From positions 62,001-126,000 of the forward strand of contig NZ_FOYF01000005.1 in the NCBI RefSeq assembly GCF_900115925.1: a stretch of 64,000 nucleotides of DNA, written 5' to 3'. Position 1 is the stretch's first letter, and the number at the start of each line of letters is the position of its first letter. Position numbers and translations under genes: made by a program. Below the pieces are notes generated by a model. It searched no databases, was not told where the DNA came from, and saw only the letters and a list, made by a program, of their open reading frames with translations. This stretch comes from Bacillus sp. cl95. Lineage in GTDB: Bacteria > Bacillota > Bacilli > Bacillales > Cytobacillaceae. Below, piece after piece: positions 16,441 through 25,197 of this stretch.

Positions 16441-16675
16441 TGCCAGTTCCTTTTTGCGGCAGAAGGTTAATTGCCCCTTCAACAACCTACCATGAATAAT
16501 CATATCCCCGACAACATTCCCGTTGTTTTCAAACGATTCCTCACCTCAAACACTCTCTTTACAAGGTTTGTATCAGTGTATTAGCTTGGGTAGGGATATA
16601 TGCACAAATTTGCATAGAAACGCAACTGTCTGCTGGACTCCATTTATAATCTTGTTGAGCACCCGCACGATTCGA
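16441..16675. other. Gap upstream of spoIIID
   Basis: No gene seen. It must contain the spoIIID promoter, but I could not find a convincing sigma-E match. Confidence 0.5.
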
Positions 16676-16722
16676 CAAAAAGGCGAATCCCAGCAACGCC
16701 TTGACGTGACTAGGATTCGCCT
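16675..16722 (-). terminator. Terminator of the gamma-glutamyltransferase gene
   Basis: AGGCGAATCC / GGATTCGCCT perfect 10-bp stem with a 22-nt loop, followed on minus by TTTTTGTCG. Confidence 0.8.
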
Positions 16723-16783
16723 TATTTAGCGACATCATTATCAGATTATTTCCCAAGAAATTTGTCGTAAAAATCATTCAATG

Positions 16784-18382
16784 TTACCAAGCAGAAATGC
16801 AGCCATCTGTTCGTTTTTCAGTGCCACCAACGAGCACTCCTGTCTCAGGATTTCGGACAATTACTTGACCGCGCCCGAAACCTCCCGAATCGTGCGAAAC
16901 TTGAATTTCATGTCCCTTTGCTACAAGTTGCTTAATCAAGTAATTTGGAAAATCTTGTTCAACCTCCACCTTCTTACCAGAAATCCACTGCCATCTTGGT
17001 GCGTCCAAGGCTGCTTGAGGATTAAGCTTGAAATCAATCAAGTTCATAGCCACTTGAACATGCCCTTGTGGCTGCATGTATCCACCCATCACACCAAATG
17101 GTCCGACTGCTGCCTCTCCCTTTGTGATGAAGCCTGGAATGATTGTATGATACGTCTTTTTACCTGGCGCTAGAGCGTTAACGTGATCAGCATCCAGTGA
17201 GAAATCATGACCTCGATTCTGCATTGCAATCCCTGTCCCAGGTACAACAACGCCCGAACCGAAGCCCATATAATTGCTTTGGATAAAAGAAACCATATTT
17301 CCATCACCGTCTGCTGTGGCCAAATAGACGGTACCACCTTTCGGAAGCATGCCAGGTTCAGGAATCCTTGCTGTTTCTTGCAATTTGGCACGAGCTTCCG
17401 CTCCAAAGCTTTCAGAAAGCAAATCTTCGACTTTGGCTTTCATCTCTGACGGATCCGTTACATATGCTTTGCCATCTGTGAAAGCCTGTTTGATGGCTTC
17501 GAGTTGAAGGTGAACAGTATGTACATCTTCCTTCTGCTTGAACTCATACCCTTTTAAAATATTGAGCGCCATTAATGCCACAATTCCTTGACCATTCGGT
17601 GGAATCTCCCAAATGCGATAGCCATTATAATCCACTCCGATTGGATCAACCCACTCCGGACGGTATGATTGTAAATCTTCTTTTGCCAAGAAACCGCCCG
17701 CATTAGCGGAGGCTTTTGCGATTTTTTCTGCTAGATTTCCACGGTAAAAGCTTTCTGCATTCGTTTCCGCGATTTCTTCCAGTGTGTTTGCATGATCCTC
17801 TGAACTCCAGATCTTGGCTATTTCAGGCGATTTGCCATTTGGAGCAAAGACGCGGAACCATTCTTCAAATTCCTCACCTTTCAAACGTTCCTTATAAACT
17901 TGTGAGGCACGTTCCCAGTTTGAAGCCAATATCGGGGAGACTGGATAGCCGTTTCGAGCGTAATCAATTGCTGGTTTCAGCACTTCTTGCAACGGCAGTT
18001 TTCCAAAACGGCGGGAAAGTTCTGCCCACGCTGCCGGAGCACCTGGTACTGTTACCGGAATCCAGCCGTGCACTGGCATATCCTTGTGTCCAAGCTCTTT
18101 TACTTTTTCAATTGATATGTTTTTTGGTGCAGGTCCGCTTGCGTTCAAGCCATAAAGCTCATTCTTCATCCAAATGAGCGCAAACGCGTCACCGCCAATG
18201 CCGTTTGAAGTGGGTTCTACCACTGTGAGGCATGCCGCTGTTGCAATCGCAGCATCGACAGCATTTCCGCCTTTTTTCAATATATCAAGTCCTGCCTGTG
18301 CAGCAAGCGGCTGAGAAGTAGCCACCATACCATTGCGGGCAACTGTTGCCATTCTTTGTGAACGATATGGATAATGGAGCAT
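16784..18382 (-). CDS. ywrD: Gamma-glutamyltransferase family protein, YwrD type
   Basis: 532-residue Ntn-hydrolase. NGMVATSQPLAAQAGLDILK and GGNAVDAAIATA open the large subunit; the catalytic threonine is Thr351 in PKGGTVYLATAD, where autocleavage would release the small subunit, and GFGSGVV and GGYMQPQGH follow. No signal peptide is present, so it is cytoplasmic, unlike secreted Ggt. Length and lack of signal fit YwrD. It probably hydrolyses gamma-glutamyl or acylated compounds, but the substrate of this branch is not established. AGGAGGGGGAGG precedes the ATG. Confidence 0.85.
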   Translation of the reverse strand: MLHYPYRSQRMATVARNGMVATSQPLAAQAGLDILKKGGNAVDAAIATAACLTVVEPTSNGIGGDAFALIWMKNELYGLNASGPAPKNISIEKVKELGHKDMPVHGWIPVTVPGAPAAWAELSRRFGKLPLQEVLKPAIDYARNGYPVSPILASNWERASQVYKERLKGEEFEEWFRVFAPNGKSPEIAKIWSSEDHANTLEEIAETNAESFYRGNLAEKIAKASANAGGFLAKEDLQSYRPEWVDPIGVDYNGYRIWEIPPNGQGIVALMALNILKGYEFKQKEDVHTVHLQLEAIKQAFTDGKAYVTDPSEMKAKVEDLLSESFGAEARAKLQETARIPEPGMLPKGGTVYLATADGDGNMVSFIQSNYMGFGSGVVVPGTGIAMQNRGHDFSLDADHVNALAPGKKTYHTIIPGFITKGEAAVGPFGVMGGYMQPQGHVQVAMNLIDFKLNPQAALDAPRWQWISGKKVEVEQDFPNYLIKQLVAKGHEIQVSHDSGGFGRGQVIVRNPETGVLVGGTEKRTDGCISAW

Positions 18383-18618
18383 CCTGAAACCTCCCCCTCC
18401 TTTTCAAAAAGCTGTTTTCGCATAGATGCTTTCTTTTACGATTAGAGCAAAAACACGTAAAGATTCTAATTTCGTGCTCTCTTCCTCAAAATAAAATTCT
18501 AAACGCAAAATCTCGTCTGACTAATCCAATAACAACAAAGTTTACGAAAAGAGCTTATCCAAAAATTATAACAAACAGCGGTGGAATCTGTCTAAAAGTT
18601 CAGACTTTTAAGAGAGAT

Positions 18619-18649
18619 GAAAAAACGGCACTTCCATTAAGAAGTACCG
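18619..18649 (-). terminator. Terminator of the STAS-domain gene
   Basis: CGGTACTTC / GAAGTGCCG stem (minus, one wobble), 6-nt loop, then TTTTTTC. Confidence 0.8.
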
Positions 18650-18661
18650 CTAGTTGATGCT

Positions 18662-19675
18662 TTATAAGATTTTTCTTCCGAGCTGCCCAAGAGCATATAG
18701 AATCCCATGTTGTAAGGTTTGAAAACAATCGAATTTAGAGAAATTAATATTCGATTCGGATATCGCTTTCCCAAGTTCTGCTGAAATTCCCACAAGGACC
18801 GTTTTCGTCCCAATTAGTGAAGCCGCAGAACCAATTTTATTAATCAAGCTGGTTGTATGCTCGCTGATATCCTTATCAAGTGCCGTTAAGTCAAGAATGA
18901 GATAGTTTGCCTGATGGGATGGTAAGTTGGTTAATGTTTTAATCACCAATTCCTCTGAACGTTCCTCATCGTATTTACCAATCAAAGGAACGACGACGAT
19001 TCCATCGAGAACTGGAATGATGGGTGACGATAGTTTTTTGACTAATGCCTTCAATTCTCGAGTCTTCTCTTCCACAATCGCTTCTAAATGGAGAATTTGC
19101 TGCGATTCCTTTTTTCTAGCCAATTGATGAATATTATTCGCAACTGTAATATCTGTAGGAAAATATTCAATCACACTGTATTCATGTCCATCAAGTTGAT
19201 CTTGAACAACCTTATACCAAGTATTTGAACCGAATAATCCTGTGAAAATCCCTGCATAATGGGCAGCGAGAAAATTTGTACTTTTGTTTTTCTCTTGAGC
19301 CACGTTGATTTTATGCTCCCAACTGTCCTTAAGATGGACTGTAAGCGTTTTTGATTCAGCATCTAAATCCTTGATTTCAGTACGTCCCCATCCAGCCGAG
19401 GCATATGTATTCGTGATGACCTCTGTTGCCTGAAAGACGTTGATATCCTTCATATTTTGAAAGTATTCGCCTACGACTAGGCCTTGACGGAATCCTGTTG
19501 TTTCAAATACTAGATTCGAGGATTCTTCCCCAGAAATTTCTTCAATTGTATCGAAGAAGGTTTTCATTGCGCTAGAAATCCAGAAAAGTACAGCATCTTG
19601 TCCTTCAAAGAGGAAACGTCCATTCTCTAAATCCCAACCAAAATCGAGTCCACCTATATTAATGTTTGAATCCAT
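18662..19675 (-). CDS. STAS-domain protein with N-terminal XylR_N/4-vinyl-reductase-like sensor
   Basis: 337 aa. Residues ~8-195 (GLDFGWDLENGRFLFEGQ, ETTGFRQGLVVGEYF, SAGWGRTEI, HYAGIFTGLFG) resemble the XylR_N plus V4R small-molecule-binding pair. A short coiled coil (ILHLEAIVEEKTRELKALVK) leads into a C-terminal STAS domain, SSPIIPVLDGIVVVPLIGKYD to the end, of the RsbR type, with LDLTALDKDIS where RsbR has its phospho-threonine region. This is the architecture of a stressosome-like sensor, yet no rsb genes are adjacent. AAAGGAGATTCT selects the ATG at 19675 over a longer reading. Confidence 0.75.
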   Translation of the reverse strand: MDSNINIGGLDFGWDLENGRFLFEGQDAVLFWISSAMKTFFDTIEEISGEESSNLVFETTGFRQGLVVGEYFQNMKDINVFQATEVITNTYASAGWGRTEIKDLDAESKTLTVHLKDSWEHKINVAQEKNKSTNFLAAHYAGIFTGLFGSNTWYKVVQDQLDGHEYSVIEYFPTDITVANNIHQLARKKESQQILHLEAIVEEKTRELKALVKKLSSPIIPVLDGIVVVPLIGKYDEERSEELVIKTLTNLPSHQANYLILDLTALDKDISEHTTSLINKIGSAASLIGTKTVLVGISAELGKAISESNINFSKFDCFQTLQHGILYALGQLGRKIL

Positions 19676-19841
19676 AGAATCTCCTTTTATTTTGTAGATT
19701 TGTCGTTCCAATATATTATTTTCATTATAGCGAGTCCCAAAACATTCGTCCAAAATTAGCGTTTGTACTACTTATTGTTCTCTACCGTTTCGACTATTAT
19801 TTATTGCCTTTATCTCCATTCTAGTTGAATTTGCTAGAATC

Positions 19842-19874
19842 GAAAAAAAGCCAAGGCAACATACACCTTGACTT
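19842..19874 (-). terminator. Terminator of pbpC
   Basis: AAGTCAAGG / CCTTGGCTT (minus) with a 9-nt loop followed by seven T. Confidence 0.85.
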
Positions 19875-19881
19875 CATGCTT

Positions 19882-21873
19882 CTACTGCTTCAATTGTTCA
19901 AAAATCTTCTTCACTTTTTTAACCGGGACTTGAGAGCCTTTCCGCTTTCCAACATCCTCAATCATCATGGCAATCATGTGCGTTGGCTGTTCCGCTCCAT
20001 AGGCGACAAACCAGCCATTTTCCGTTCCTTTTTCACCTTGCTTCAACTTCAACTCCGCTGTTCCTGTTTTACCTGCCAGCGGATAGCCTGGGATTTCCGC
20101 AGAATGTGCCGTACCACTCGCATCAGAAACGACTTTTCGCAAGCCACCTGCAATCGCCGTCACTGCTTCCGGGGTCATCACGCCTTCTTTTAACACCTGA
20201 CTCTTCGGCTCGTCAAAGAGAAGCGTCGGCATGATCATCTTCCCTTGATTAACAAGCGGTGTATAAGTCGCCAACAAATGAACAATGCTCATTTCGATTT
20301 GGCCTTGGCCATAACCAGAATCGGCTAAGAGGATATCCGTATCCAAACCGCCGATTTTCGAAGATTCCAGCGGAAACGGATACTTCAGCTCTTGTTCGAA
20401 TGCGAATTCCTTCAATCCTGCCGCGAACTTGTCTTTGCCAATTGCAAGTGCTGCTTGAGCAAAATAAATATTATCGGAAGCCACCAACGCCTCCTCTAAA
20501 TTTACCGGTCCCCTCGATTCGTGAACCCTTGTCACGTTGTAGTTACCCCATGACTTATCCTTTTGCCACTTTAATCCTGTAATCGGCAACTCCTGATCTG
20601 CTGTCAGGGTATTATTTTTAAGCGCAATGGCAGCTGTGATCGGCTTCATCACCGAACCCGGCGCGTAAGTTTGCTTGAATCTCGTCATCAATGGCTGTTT
20701 TTTATCTTCCTCAAGTACCTTCCATTCATCCTTAGAAAGCCCTAGCACCATCTTATTCGGATTAAAACTTGGACTGCTCGCCAATGCCAGCGTCTCACCT
20801 GTGAAAGGATCAATCACCGCCGCAGTGCCTGCTTCTCCCTTCAGTTCTGCAAACACCTTTTGCTGCGTCTCCACATCTATCGTCAGCTTCACCGTTTTTC
20901 CGTTCTCAACCGGTTTTTCCGCCAAAGTCACCTCACGTCCACCGACTTTCGTAATCGTGATTTTCACACCATCTTTACCCTTTAGCTCATCCTCAAACAC
21001 TTGCTCAAGACCACGTTTACCGACGACATCATTGCTCGTATACCCTTTACCTTTCAGCTTTTCCAAATCATCCGCCGTCACAGGACCCACATAACCAATC
21101 AAATGCGCAGCGACTTCACCTAGCGGATACGCTCGTGTCTCCACCTTCTTCGTTTGAACCGGCACCAATTCGACCAACTGGGCGACCAATTCCTTCTCAT
21201 CCATCGAAATCTTCTTCAACGGGACAAAATAGCTCGGCTTCACCCAAGAAGCCGTCATGGCTTTATCGATTTGCTCAGGGCTCATCTTCAACAATGTCGA
21301 AAGCTTTGCCTTATCTGCGTCCGTCATTTTTTCAGGAATCACGCCTACCTCATAAGCGAGCCCATTAAAAGCAATCGGATTATCATGACGATCCACAATA
21401 CTGCCGCGCTCCGCCTCAAGGGTACTTACCCCTATTTTCGCACCCTTTTCCAACTCTGGAAAAATGAACGTAGGGCTCCACTCAATATACCAGTTCGCTT
21501 TATCATCCCGTTCTTCCCTTGTAACACGTGCCATCTGATCGAACGCGATTTCTCCTGCCAAGCTGTTCATCTTCGCAGAAAACTTATATTCCATCTCTTC
21601 CGCTTTTTCATCGCGCTCTTCCTTCGGCTTTTTGAAGTTTACCTTTAAATCTGTAATTTCAAGATCGTTATAAATCTTCTCGTGCCTGCTTATAAATTCT
21701 TTTTTTGTCACCAACTCTTTTGCATCTTTTGATAAGTAGTCGTACATCTTATCAAACTTCTTCTCATTCCAAAGCTTTATGTATTGTGCAAACCGTTCTT
21801 CAGGCTGTGGTTCTTTGCTGCATCCGACAATCATCAGCAACATCGTCAATATGATCAGGAAAATCCGTTTCAT
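19882..21873 (-). CDS. pbpC: Class B penicillin-binding protein 3 (PbpC/MecA-like)
   Basis: 663-residue peptidoglycan transpeptidase. Lipobox VGC puts the anchor at Cys18. Residues ~25-140 are the NTF2-like MecA_N domain, ~150-310 the dimerisation domain, ~345-660 the transpeptidase with Ser407-x-x-Lys410 (PGSVMK), Ser466-Asp-Asn and Lys602-Thr-Gly-Thr. All catalytic motifs are intact. The MecA-like architecture matches B. subtilis PBP3, a low-affinity class B enzyme. GGGAGGGG precedes the ATG. Confidence 0.92.
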   Translation of the reverse strand: MKRIFLIILTMLLMIVGCSKEPQPEERFAQYIKLWNEKKFDKMYDYLSKDAKELVTKKEFISRHEKIYNDLEITDLKVNFKKPKEERDEKAEEMEYKFSAKMNSLAGEIAFDQMARVTREERDDKANWYIEWSPTFIFPELEKGAKIGVSTLEAERGSIVDRHDNPIAFNGLAYEVGVIPEKMTDADKAKLSTLLKMSPEQIDKAMTASWVKPSYFVPLKKISMDEKELVAQLVELVPVQTKKVETRAYPLGEVAAHLIGYVGPVTADDLEKLKGKGYTSNDVVGKRGLEQVFEDELKGKDGVKITITKVGGREVTLAEKPVENGKTVKLTIDVETQQKVFAELKGEAGTAAVIDPFTGETLALASSPSFNPNKMVLGLSKDEWKVLEEDKKQPLMTRFKQTYAPGSVMKPITAAIALKNNTLTADQELPITGLKWQKDKSWGNYNVTRVHESRGPVNLEEALVASDNIYFAQAALAIGKDKFAAGLKEFAFEQELKYPFPLESSKIGGLDTDILLADSGYGQGQIEMSIVHLLATYTPLVNQGKMIMPTLLFDEPKSQVLKEGVMTPEAVTAIAGGLRKVVSDASGTAHSAEIPGYPLAGKTGTAELKLKQGEKGTENGWFVAYGAEQPTHMIAMMIEDVGKRKGSQVPVKKVKKIFEQLKQ

Positions 21874-21936
21874 CCTAGCCCCTCCCTTTTGTCATATTTT
21901 AACACAAATTAAAAACCAGATGAGGGTTCAACGTAC

Positions 21937-21970
21937 GCAAAAAAGAGGAAGGTTTCCCCCTTCCTCTCTT
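21937..21970 (-). terminator. Terminator downstream of spoIIQ
   Basis: AGAGGAAGG / CCTTCCTCT stem followed on minus by TTTTTTG, about 90 nt after the spoIIQ stop. Confidence 0.8.
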
Positions 21971-22057
21971 ATTGCCTTATGGAAAGCTAACGCTGCAAGT
22001 CACACATCACTCTACGATTGTATACGTTTATGTTTCGTGACTCCTCGCACTGCTTGA

Positions 22058-22942
22058 TTAAGAGTTTTCGTTATCTAAGGAATCAGAAGACTCATCTGAT
22101 GGTTCTTTAATTTCAGATGGATTTTCGTCATCTGCTGAATCTTTCTTATCGTCTGCGCTACCATCTTCAGATTTGCTATCATCCGCTGATTTACCAGCGT
22201 CACCATCTTCAGATGATTCTTGTTTTTTACCAGCAGCAGGAATTTTAGCTTCCTGTAATGCGCTTAATGACTTTTCAAAATAGTCAATTGGATTTACAGC
22301 AACATTGTCTTTACGAATTTCGAAATGTACATGTACTCCAGCTTTTTCATTGAACAAGCTTTGACCAGCCTTAGCAAGAGCTTGACCTTGTTTCACTTCA
22401 TCGCCAACCTCGACCTTGATGTCTTTAACTGATTGATATTGTGTTACAATACCTTTGTCATGTTCGATTTCAATGACGTTACCAAGAAGTGAATCTTCTT
22501 CTACTTTAGTTACGGTTCCGCTCATCGCTGCTACTACATCAAATGCCTCGCCGCTTTTTAGAGCGATATCAATCCCTGTGTTTGGATGATACGTATTGTT
22601 GTAGAATACTAATGCTGCTTCTTGCTGTTCTTTCTTGCCTTCGAAATCATAGAATTGCTTTTGCACTACTGCATCTGCGTTTGTGACAGGCATTTTGAAG
22701 TTTTCTAATGCACGGTTTACCTCGAGTGATGGCTGGTTGAAACCTTTACCAGGTACATCTGTCGCATTGTAATCGTACATCTTAGACTTCTCATTAACAT
22801 TACCGCTGCTTTGATACCAAAGTAGACCTGTTAGAATGATAGCAGCACTTGCAATATAAACGGCTGGAAATACCCAACGCTTTTGGAAAAAGCGCTTGAA
22901 ACTGGAGTTTTGAGAAGATCGCTTGTTTTCTTCCTCTCTCAT
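22058..22942 (-). CDS. spoIIQ: Forespore engulfment protein SpoIIQ
   Basis: 294 aa. One membrane helix at ~24-43, then a LytM/M23 domain (~110-225). SpoIIQ in the forespore membrane binds mother-cell SpoIIIAH to form the feeding-tube channel. The first zinc motif HxGxD is changed: the His position is Asn121 (NTGID, Asp125), whereas HVHFE (His204, His206) is kept, so the peptidase is probably inactive as in B. subtilis SpoIIQ. The last ~60 residues are Ser/Asp/Glu/Lys-rich and likely disordered. GAGGTGATG supports the ATG. Confidence 0.93.
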   Translation of the reverse strand: MREEENKRSSQNSSFKRFFQKRWVFPAVYIASAAIILTGLLWYQSSGNVNEKSKMYDYNATDVPGKGFNQPSLEVNRALENFKMPVTNADAVVQKQFYDFEGKKEQQEAALVFYNNTYHPNTGIDIALKSGEAFDVVAAMSGTVTKVEEDSLLGNVIEIEHDKGIVTQYQSVKDIKVEVGDEVKQGQALAKAGQSLFNEKAGVHVHFEIRKDNVAVNPIDYFEKSLSALQEAKIPAAGKKQESSEDGDAGKSADDSKSEDGSADDKKDSADDENPSEIKEPSDESSDSLDNENS

Positions 22943-23017
22943 TTTACATCACCTCAGCAACAGTCTGAACAGATTGAGAGAAATATATACCACAGCCGAA
23001 AAAATTTTTTTCCACTT

Positions 23018-23046
23018 ATTTTTCGACAAGCCCTTTCTTTTTATAC
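23018..23046 (-). promoter_or_regulatory. Candidate sigma-F promoter of spoIIQ
   Basis: GTATA (minus, 23046-23042) fits the sigma-F -35, and GTCGAAAAAT (23027-23018) 14 bp further is a partial -10 match. spoIIQ is a known sigma-F gene. The -10 is imperfect. Confidence 0.4.
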
Positions 23047-23081
23047 ATGTTTATTATAAAAATTTTTATGAGGTGTTTTTT

Positions 23082-23504
23082 ATGAAAATCTTAAAATGGC
23101 CGTTGCGCCTTCTACCCTTCATTTACATGGCTCTGATCTGGATGATGTCGAGTTTGCCATCCAATCAATTCGTCGAGCTTCCCGCTTCCGACGTTGACCA
23201 TTTTATGAAAGAATCACTGCACTTAATTGAATTTGGAATCCTGTATATGTTGTTTGTGGTTGCCGTCCTATCTACCGGGCGTGAACTGACACCACGCCTT
23301 AACATGGTGTTGGCTCTGATTTCGATCCTTTACGGACTAACAGATGAAATTCATCAATCGTTCTATCCATACCGCTCTTCCACTTTAATTGACTTCGTGA
23401 AAGATACCATTGGCGTTTCAGTCGGCTACTTCTTTGTAAGTCGCGCGCTTTTCAGAGGAAAGTTTGTAAGGTTGCAGAAAGTCTTGGAGTTGTTTAAAGC
23501 TTAA
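23082..23504 (+). CDS. VanZ-like family membrane protein
   Basis: 140 aa with four membrane helices. The family motif GLTDEIHQSFYPYRSSTLIDFVKDTIG is near residue 85, and the HLIEFGILYMLF helix precedes it. VanZ-like proteins are linked to teicoplanin resistance in Enterococcus but most have no known role. The start is ATG 23082 with GAGGTG six nt upstream. Transcribed away from spoIIQ. Confidence 0.85.
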   Translation: MKILKWPLRLLPFIYMALIWMMSSLPSNQFVELPASDVDHFMKESLHLIEFGILYMLFVVAVLSTGRELTPRLNMVLALISILYGLTDEIHQSFYPYRSSTLIDFVKDTIGVSVGYFFVSRALFRGKFVRLQKVLELFKA

Positions 23505-23507
23505 TGC

Positions 23508-24479
23508 TTAAGGCCGCTGATAAACGCGGCCTTTTTTTGTGCCGGTTGGGTGGAGGTTGGAGGTTTCTAGGATTCTTAAAGCTATGTGACGGGAAGGTAA
23601 CCGTAGAATATTTCGTAATTCTGTATTATTAATCGTGGATTTAATAATAAGTAAATAATCTTTAATATATTGTTCTACAACAATCTTGTGGATCTTGCGA
23701 CAATGGAGACATTTCCAATTCCCCCTAAACACTGGTAAAGGACGGTAATTACAGACAGGACACCTAAGGCCTGAAAACAATTCCTCCTCTTTAATATCGT
23801 AAATTTTCATGAGTTCTGGTACATGTGGAGTGTGCTTGGCCAAAAGTTGTCGCGTCAATTTACGTAAATCTTTGTGGTTAAGTACATCTTTTGTGAAGCA
23901 CTCTTCTAATTTGTTGATTCGATTGAGTAATTTATCAGGGTGGGAAACCGTATTATAGAGGCTTTGTTTACCGGGGTTCGTGGAAAGGATGGTACGTGGC
24001 TGGCTGATGACTACGAGGCACTTAATGGGAGGCATAGGAATCTTTTCATTTTGCAGCCATCTGGTGAGCTGCCGTTGCTGATGCTCGGCTTGGCTGATGG
24101 GATCTTGGAACCCCTCTTTCTTTTCGTTACTAGTTCTGATGAGTTGTCCCGCTTCTTGGTCAAAAAACAATGTCCCGTATATATTTTTGATTTCAATGAT
24201 GATCGCTAAGCTTGCTGAAACGAGGAGCGTATCAATTTGGAAGTACTTTCTGCCATTCGTCAGCCTTAAATCATGAAAAATAAGATACTATTTTTCTGGT
24301 AGGAAGTCTAGATAATCGTCGATGGACTCCTCACCTCGAAATCCTGCCTCTCTCCTCGCAAGTTCTGCCTCGATCGATGGTCGTTTCGGATGATTTTTGG
24401 GAAGCCATCGTAAAATTGCCTGCAACATCGTAATTCTGAGCGGAATCGTTCTATTTTTTACAATCAATTTCATCAGCAC
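23508..24479 (-). pseudogene. NERD-domain protein gene interrupted by one in-frame amber codon
   Basis: Two open stretches, 24479-24291 and 24287-23508, are in the same frame and separated only by TAG at 24290-24288. Read through, the product keeps the order of the intact paralogue at 61761-62732 and has the same overall length of 972 nt. After the stop the sequence continues YLIFHDLRLTNGRKYFQIDTL, then EIKN (the PD-(D/E)XK-like NERD core), and ends with a CPVC...CLHC zinc ribbon. NERD domains are nuclease-related and of unclear substrate. The rest of the frame shows no further damage, so the mutation is recent, or a sequencing error, or is read through. Confidence 0.85.
23511..23538 (+). terminator. 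Terminator of the VanZ-like gene
   Basis: AGGCCGC / GCGGCCT stem, 8-nt loop, seven T. It overlaps the 3' end of the convergent NERD pseudogene. Confidence 0.9.
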
Positions 24480-24497
24480 CTTTCTTTTAAAAGAGAA

Positions 24498-24833
24498 TTC
24501 TTGGTGCCGATAATGGTTTCCTGCTCAAATCTGAGGTCAGAAGTGTCAAACTCGTGTCCAAATGAAGTTACCTTTTTGTATGTGAAAAACTTTTGTTATG
24601 TTCGCGCAGATATTTGCGGTCTTTTTGAGATTTATGCGGTCTTTTTTTCATATTTGTTATGTTCAGCAACTTTTATGCTTACTTCTTAATATTCAGAAAA
24701 CTAACCCTATCTAAAACACCTCATATTTAAGCTAAAATCTCAATATTTACGCCGCGCCAAAATCAAAGTGCAGACTTCATTAGATGCGCTCCCTTCATAG
24801 CGCAAACTTCAACAGAAAACAAAACCCCGCCAC
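24498..24833. repeat. 336-bp tandem duplication, copy 1
   Basis: This stretch recurs immediately downstream at 24834-25169, offset 336 bp, with roughly 15 mismatches by eye. It ends in AACCCCGCCAC, one arm of the spoIID terminator without its partner, which shows that copy 2 (with the full terminator) is the original boundary. It starts 18 nt before the NERD pseudogene start codon. No gene inside. Confidence 0.9.
24595..24700. repeat. Phased array E inside duplication copy 1
   Basis: TTGTTATG, TTGCGGTC, ATGCGGTC, TTGTTATG and TATGC cores are spaced 20-21 bp (24595, 24615, 24635, 24655, 24676), then AATATTCAGAAAACTAA at 24688. The terminal motif is the same as in arrays B2, C and D. Confidence 0.7.
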
Positions 24834-25169
24834 TTCTTTGTGCCGATAATGGCTATCTGCTCAAATCTGAGGTCAGAAGTGTCAAACTCGTGTCCAAATG
24901 AAGTTACCTTTTTGTATGTGAAAAACTTTTGTTATGTTCGCGCAGATATTTGCGGTCTTTTTGAGATTTATGCGGTCTTTTTTTCATATTTGTTATGTTC
25001 AGCAACTTTTATGCTTGCTTCTTAATATTCAGAAAACTACCCCTACTTAAAACACCTCATATTTAAGCTGAAATCTCAATATTTACGCCGAGGAAAAGTC
25101 AAAGTGCAAACTTCATTAGATGTGCTCCCTTCATAGCGCAAACTTCAACAGAATACAAAACCCCGCCAC
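24834..25169. repeat. 336-bp tandem duplication, copy 2
   Basis: Direct repeat of 24498-24833. It ends inside the spoIID terminator. Confidence 0.9.
24931..25036. repeat. Phased array E' inside duplication copy 2
   Basis: Same layout as array E shifted by 336 bp, again ending AATATTCAGAAAACTA. Confidence 0.7.
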
Positions 25170-25184
25170 GTGAATGGCGGGGTT
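25152..25184 (-). terminator. Terminator of spoIID
   Basis: AACCCCGCCA / TGGCGGGGTT perfect 10-bp stem, 6-nt loop, then TTGTATT on minus. Confidence 0.88.
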
Positions 25185-25197
25185 CATCATACCAATC

